From Terriglobus aquaticus (lineage in GTDB: Bacteria; Acidobacteriota; Terriglobia; Terriglobales; Acidobacteriaceae): a DNA stretch of 64,000 nt. The stretch spans positions 1,240,001-1,304,000 of the forward strand of contig NZ_JAGSYB010000001.1 of NCBI RefSeq assembly GCF_025685415.1. The letters run 5' to 3'. The notes beneath the pieces were generated by a model. That model had not been told where the DNA came from and searched no databases. It worked only from the letters and a program-made list of their open reading frames with translations. Of this stretch, positions 62,969-64,000 are shown piece after piece. Each line of letters begins with the position of its first letter. The first letter of the stretch is position 1. A program made the translations under genes and the position numbers.

Positions 62969-64000
62969 TCAGCTCGTTTCACGCAGGTGGTGTGCCGGCA
63001 ATCGGATTACACAGCGAGCACCGGTCTGCGTGTGCCTGTCAAATCGGATCTCCCCTCCAGATCTTTCGACAACCAGCTTCGCGATAGACAAGCCGAGTCC
63101 GGTGGACTGGGATTCATGCCCGTTCTTACTTGAACCAGTGTAGAAGCGGCCGAACACTGCATCCACCTCCGCTAATGGGATGCCCGGACCTTGATCTTGA
63201 ACGACCACCTCGATCGTTCTGGACGCGGTGTCGGAAACGGAGTACGTAATCTGCACCGTGGAATCGACGGGAGAAAACTTGATTGCATTGTGAACCACGT
63301 TCATGATCGCGCTGCGGATCAGGCTTCGATCGCCCGTAACAACGGCGTTGTGCTCTTCGTCGCGAACACTTGTAACGAGCCGGATGCGGCGTTCTTCCGC
63401 AAGGACCTCTAGTACCTCCGCGACCTCATGTACAACGTCCACTAGAGAAAATCGGTTGGGTCCGACTGCTCCCGCCCTTTCTGCCCGGGCCAGCAGAAGC
63501 AGGCCGCTGATCGTCTCGTCCAAGCGGGAGGCTTCCTCCAGCATGCTGACCACCGCTTCTTTACCACGCTCACTCGTCGCGGGCTGTTGCAGTGAGACTT
63601 CGCCTACCGCGCGGATTGCAGCAAGCGGCGTTCGAAGCTCGTGCGCGGCGTCTGCGGTGAAGCTGTTCAGCTGTTGAAATGCTTGCTCAAGCCTGTCGAG
63701 TAGTTCGTTGAAGGCCTGCCCCATGTGTCCTAGTTCGTCGTTCGCATCGGCGATACGCAAACGGTCATGCAGGTTGCTGGCAGTGATCTGTTTCGCTTTG
63801 CGCGCCATCTCTTCCAGGGGAACGAAAGCGCGCTTGGCGATCTGGTAGCCTGCGATGCCAGCGAGGATCAACGCCACCGGAAAGGCTAGCAGCAGGATGC
63901 CGAGAAACTGCTTCATTCGCTGATGGAACGGCACCAGGCTATAGCCAAGCCGAATAAGCAGCACGTGCCCTTGCAACGTGTGCAAATGGCTGATCAGTGA
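62969..64000 (-). CDS. Sensor histidine kinase (CusS/heavy-metal-sensor-like), 5' part outside the window
   Basis: 343 residues visible; the frame is open to the window edge, so the N terminus with TM1 and most of the periplasmic loop is missing. Visible order: end of sensor loop, TM2 (FLGILLLAFPVALILAGIAGY), HAMP (FVPLEEMARKAKQITASNLHDRL), DHp helix with phospho-His in FTADAAHELRTPLAAI, N-box MNVVHNAIKFSP, G1 VQDQGPGIP, F-box VFGRFYTG and G2 STGLGLSIAKLV. The HAMP/DHp sequence fits the heavy-metal sensor kinase group. Its response regulator should be encoded just beyond the window edge. Confidence 0.93.
   Translation of the reverse strand, partial: SLISHLHTLQGHVLLIRLGYSLVPFHQRMKQFLGILLLAFPVALILAGIAGYQIAKRAFVPLEEMARKAKQITASNLHDRLRIADANDELGHMGQAFNELLDRLEQAFQQLNSFTADAAHELRTPLAAIRAVGEVSLQQPATSERGKEAVVSMLEEASRLDETISGLLLLARAERAGAVGPNRFSLVDVVHEVAEVLEVLAEERRIRLVTSVRDEEHNAVVTGDRSLIRSAIMNVVHNAIKFSPVDSTVQITYSVSDTASRTIEVVVQDQGPGIPLAEVDAVFGRFYTGSSKNGHESQSTGLGLSIAKLVVERSGGEIRFDRHTQTGARCVIRLPAHHLRETS

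Overview
The window comes from a GC-rich soil-type bacterium, most likely an Acidobacteriota of class Terriglobia (Granulicella/Terriglobus/Edaphobacter-like). Grounds: three very large Oar-like TonB-dependent receptors with an N-terminal carboxypeptidase-regulatory domain, each next to secreted TPR proteins, glycoside hydrolases and LacI regulators; a fused BcsA-BcsB cellulose synthase; a giant NHL/Ig-repeat protein with an internal Arg-rich/GCGG membrane segment; and a CRTAC1-type protein. The assignment rests on gene content; no rRNA is present.

Layout. 1-846: 3' end of a secretin. 0.9-6.7 kb: GH92 mannosidase and a TPR protein on the minus strand, with a LacI regulator and a second TPR protein on the plus strand. 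6.7-13.9 kb: TonB receptor 1 with a LacI-type palindrome in its leader, a strong hairpin, a TPR protein, then a convergent GH51 arabinofuranosidase. 14.1-22.9 kb: an NtrC-type two-component pair (minus) divergent from a six-gene operon (plus) that begins at a near-consensus sigma-54 promoter. The operon encodes a secreted Pro-rich OB-fold-like protein (frameshifted in this sequence), a Lys-rich small protein, an MFS transporter, a calcineurin-like phosphodiesterase, an ArsB-like transporter and a DMT protein. 23.2-34.1 kb: fused cellulose synthase, giant NHL/Ig protein and a coupled outer-membrane barrel. 34.1-35.3 kb: gene-poor, with a tRNA-like remnant and a dead ISNCY-type transposase. 35.3-50.1 kb: TonB receptor 2, TPR and CRTAC1 on plus; GH30, LacI and GH9 on minus; TonB receptor 3. 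50.1-52.9 kb: two translationally coupled ThuA-like proteins and a YncE-like propeller. 52.9-60.1 kb: an amino-sugar locus (ROK repressor, SIS isomerase, sugar MFS, ROK kinase, GH20). 60.1-62.4 kb: gene graveyard (envelope protein, Fic, TetR, all frameshifted). 62.97-64.0 kb: histidine kinase cut by the window edge.

How it fits together. Most of the window reads as polysaccharide foraging and envelope/biofilm building: secreted hydrolases (GH92, GH51, GH30, GH9, GH20) cut glycans, Oar-type receptors import products, and LacI/ROK regulators sense them. Receptors 1 and 2 share one promoter layout: a TTGACA -35 box, with a palindromic LacI-type operator about 50 nt downstream. The receptor 2 operator recurs with 15/16 identity inside the 3' end of the second LacI gene, just upstream of the GH30 promoter, which ties receptor, hydrolase and regulator into one likely regulon. 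The most unusual unit is the sigma-54 locus at 14-23 kb, where kinase, regulator, twin dyad sites, -24/-12 promoter and operon can all be read from the sequence but the substrate cannot.
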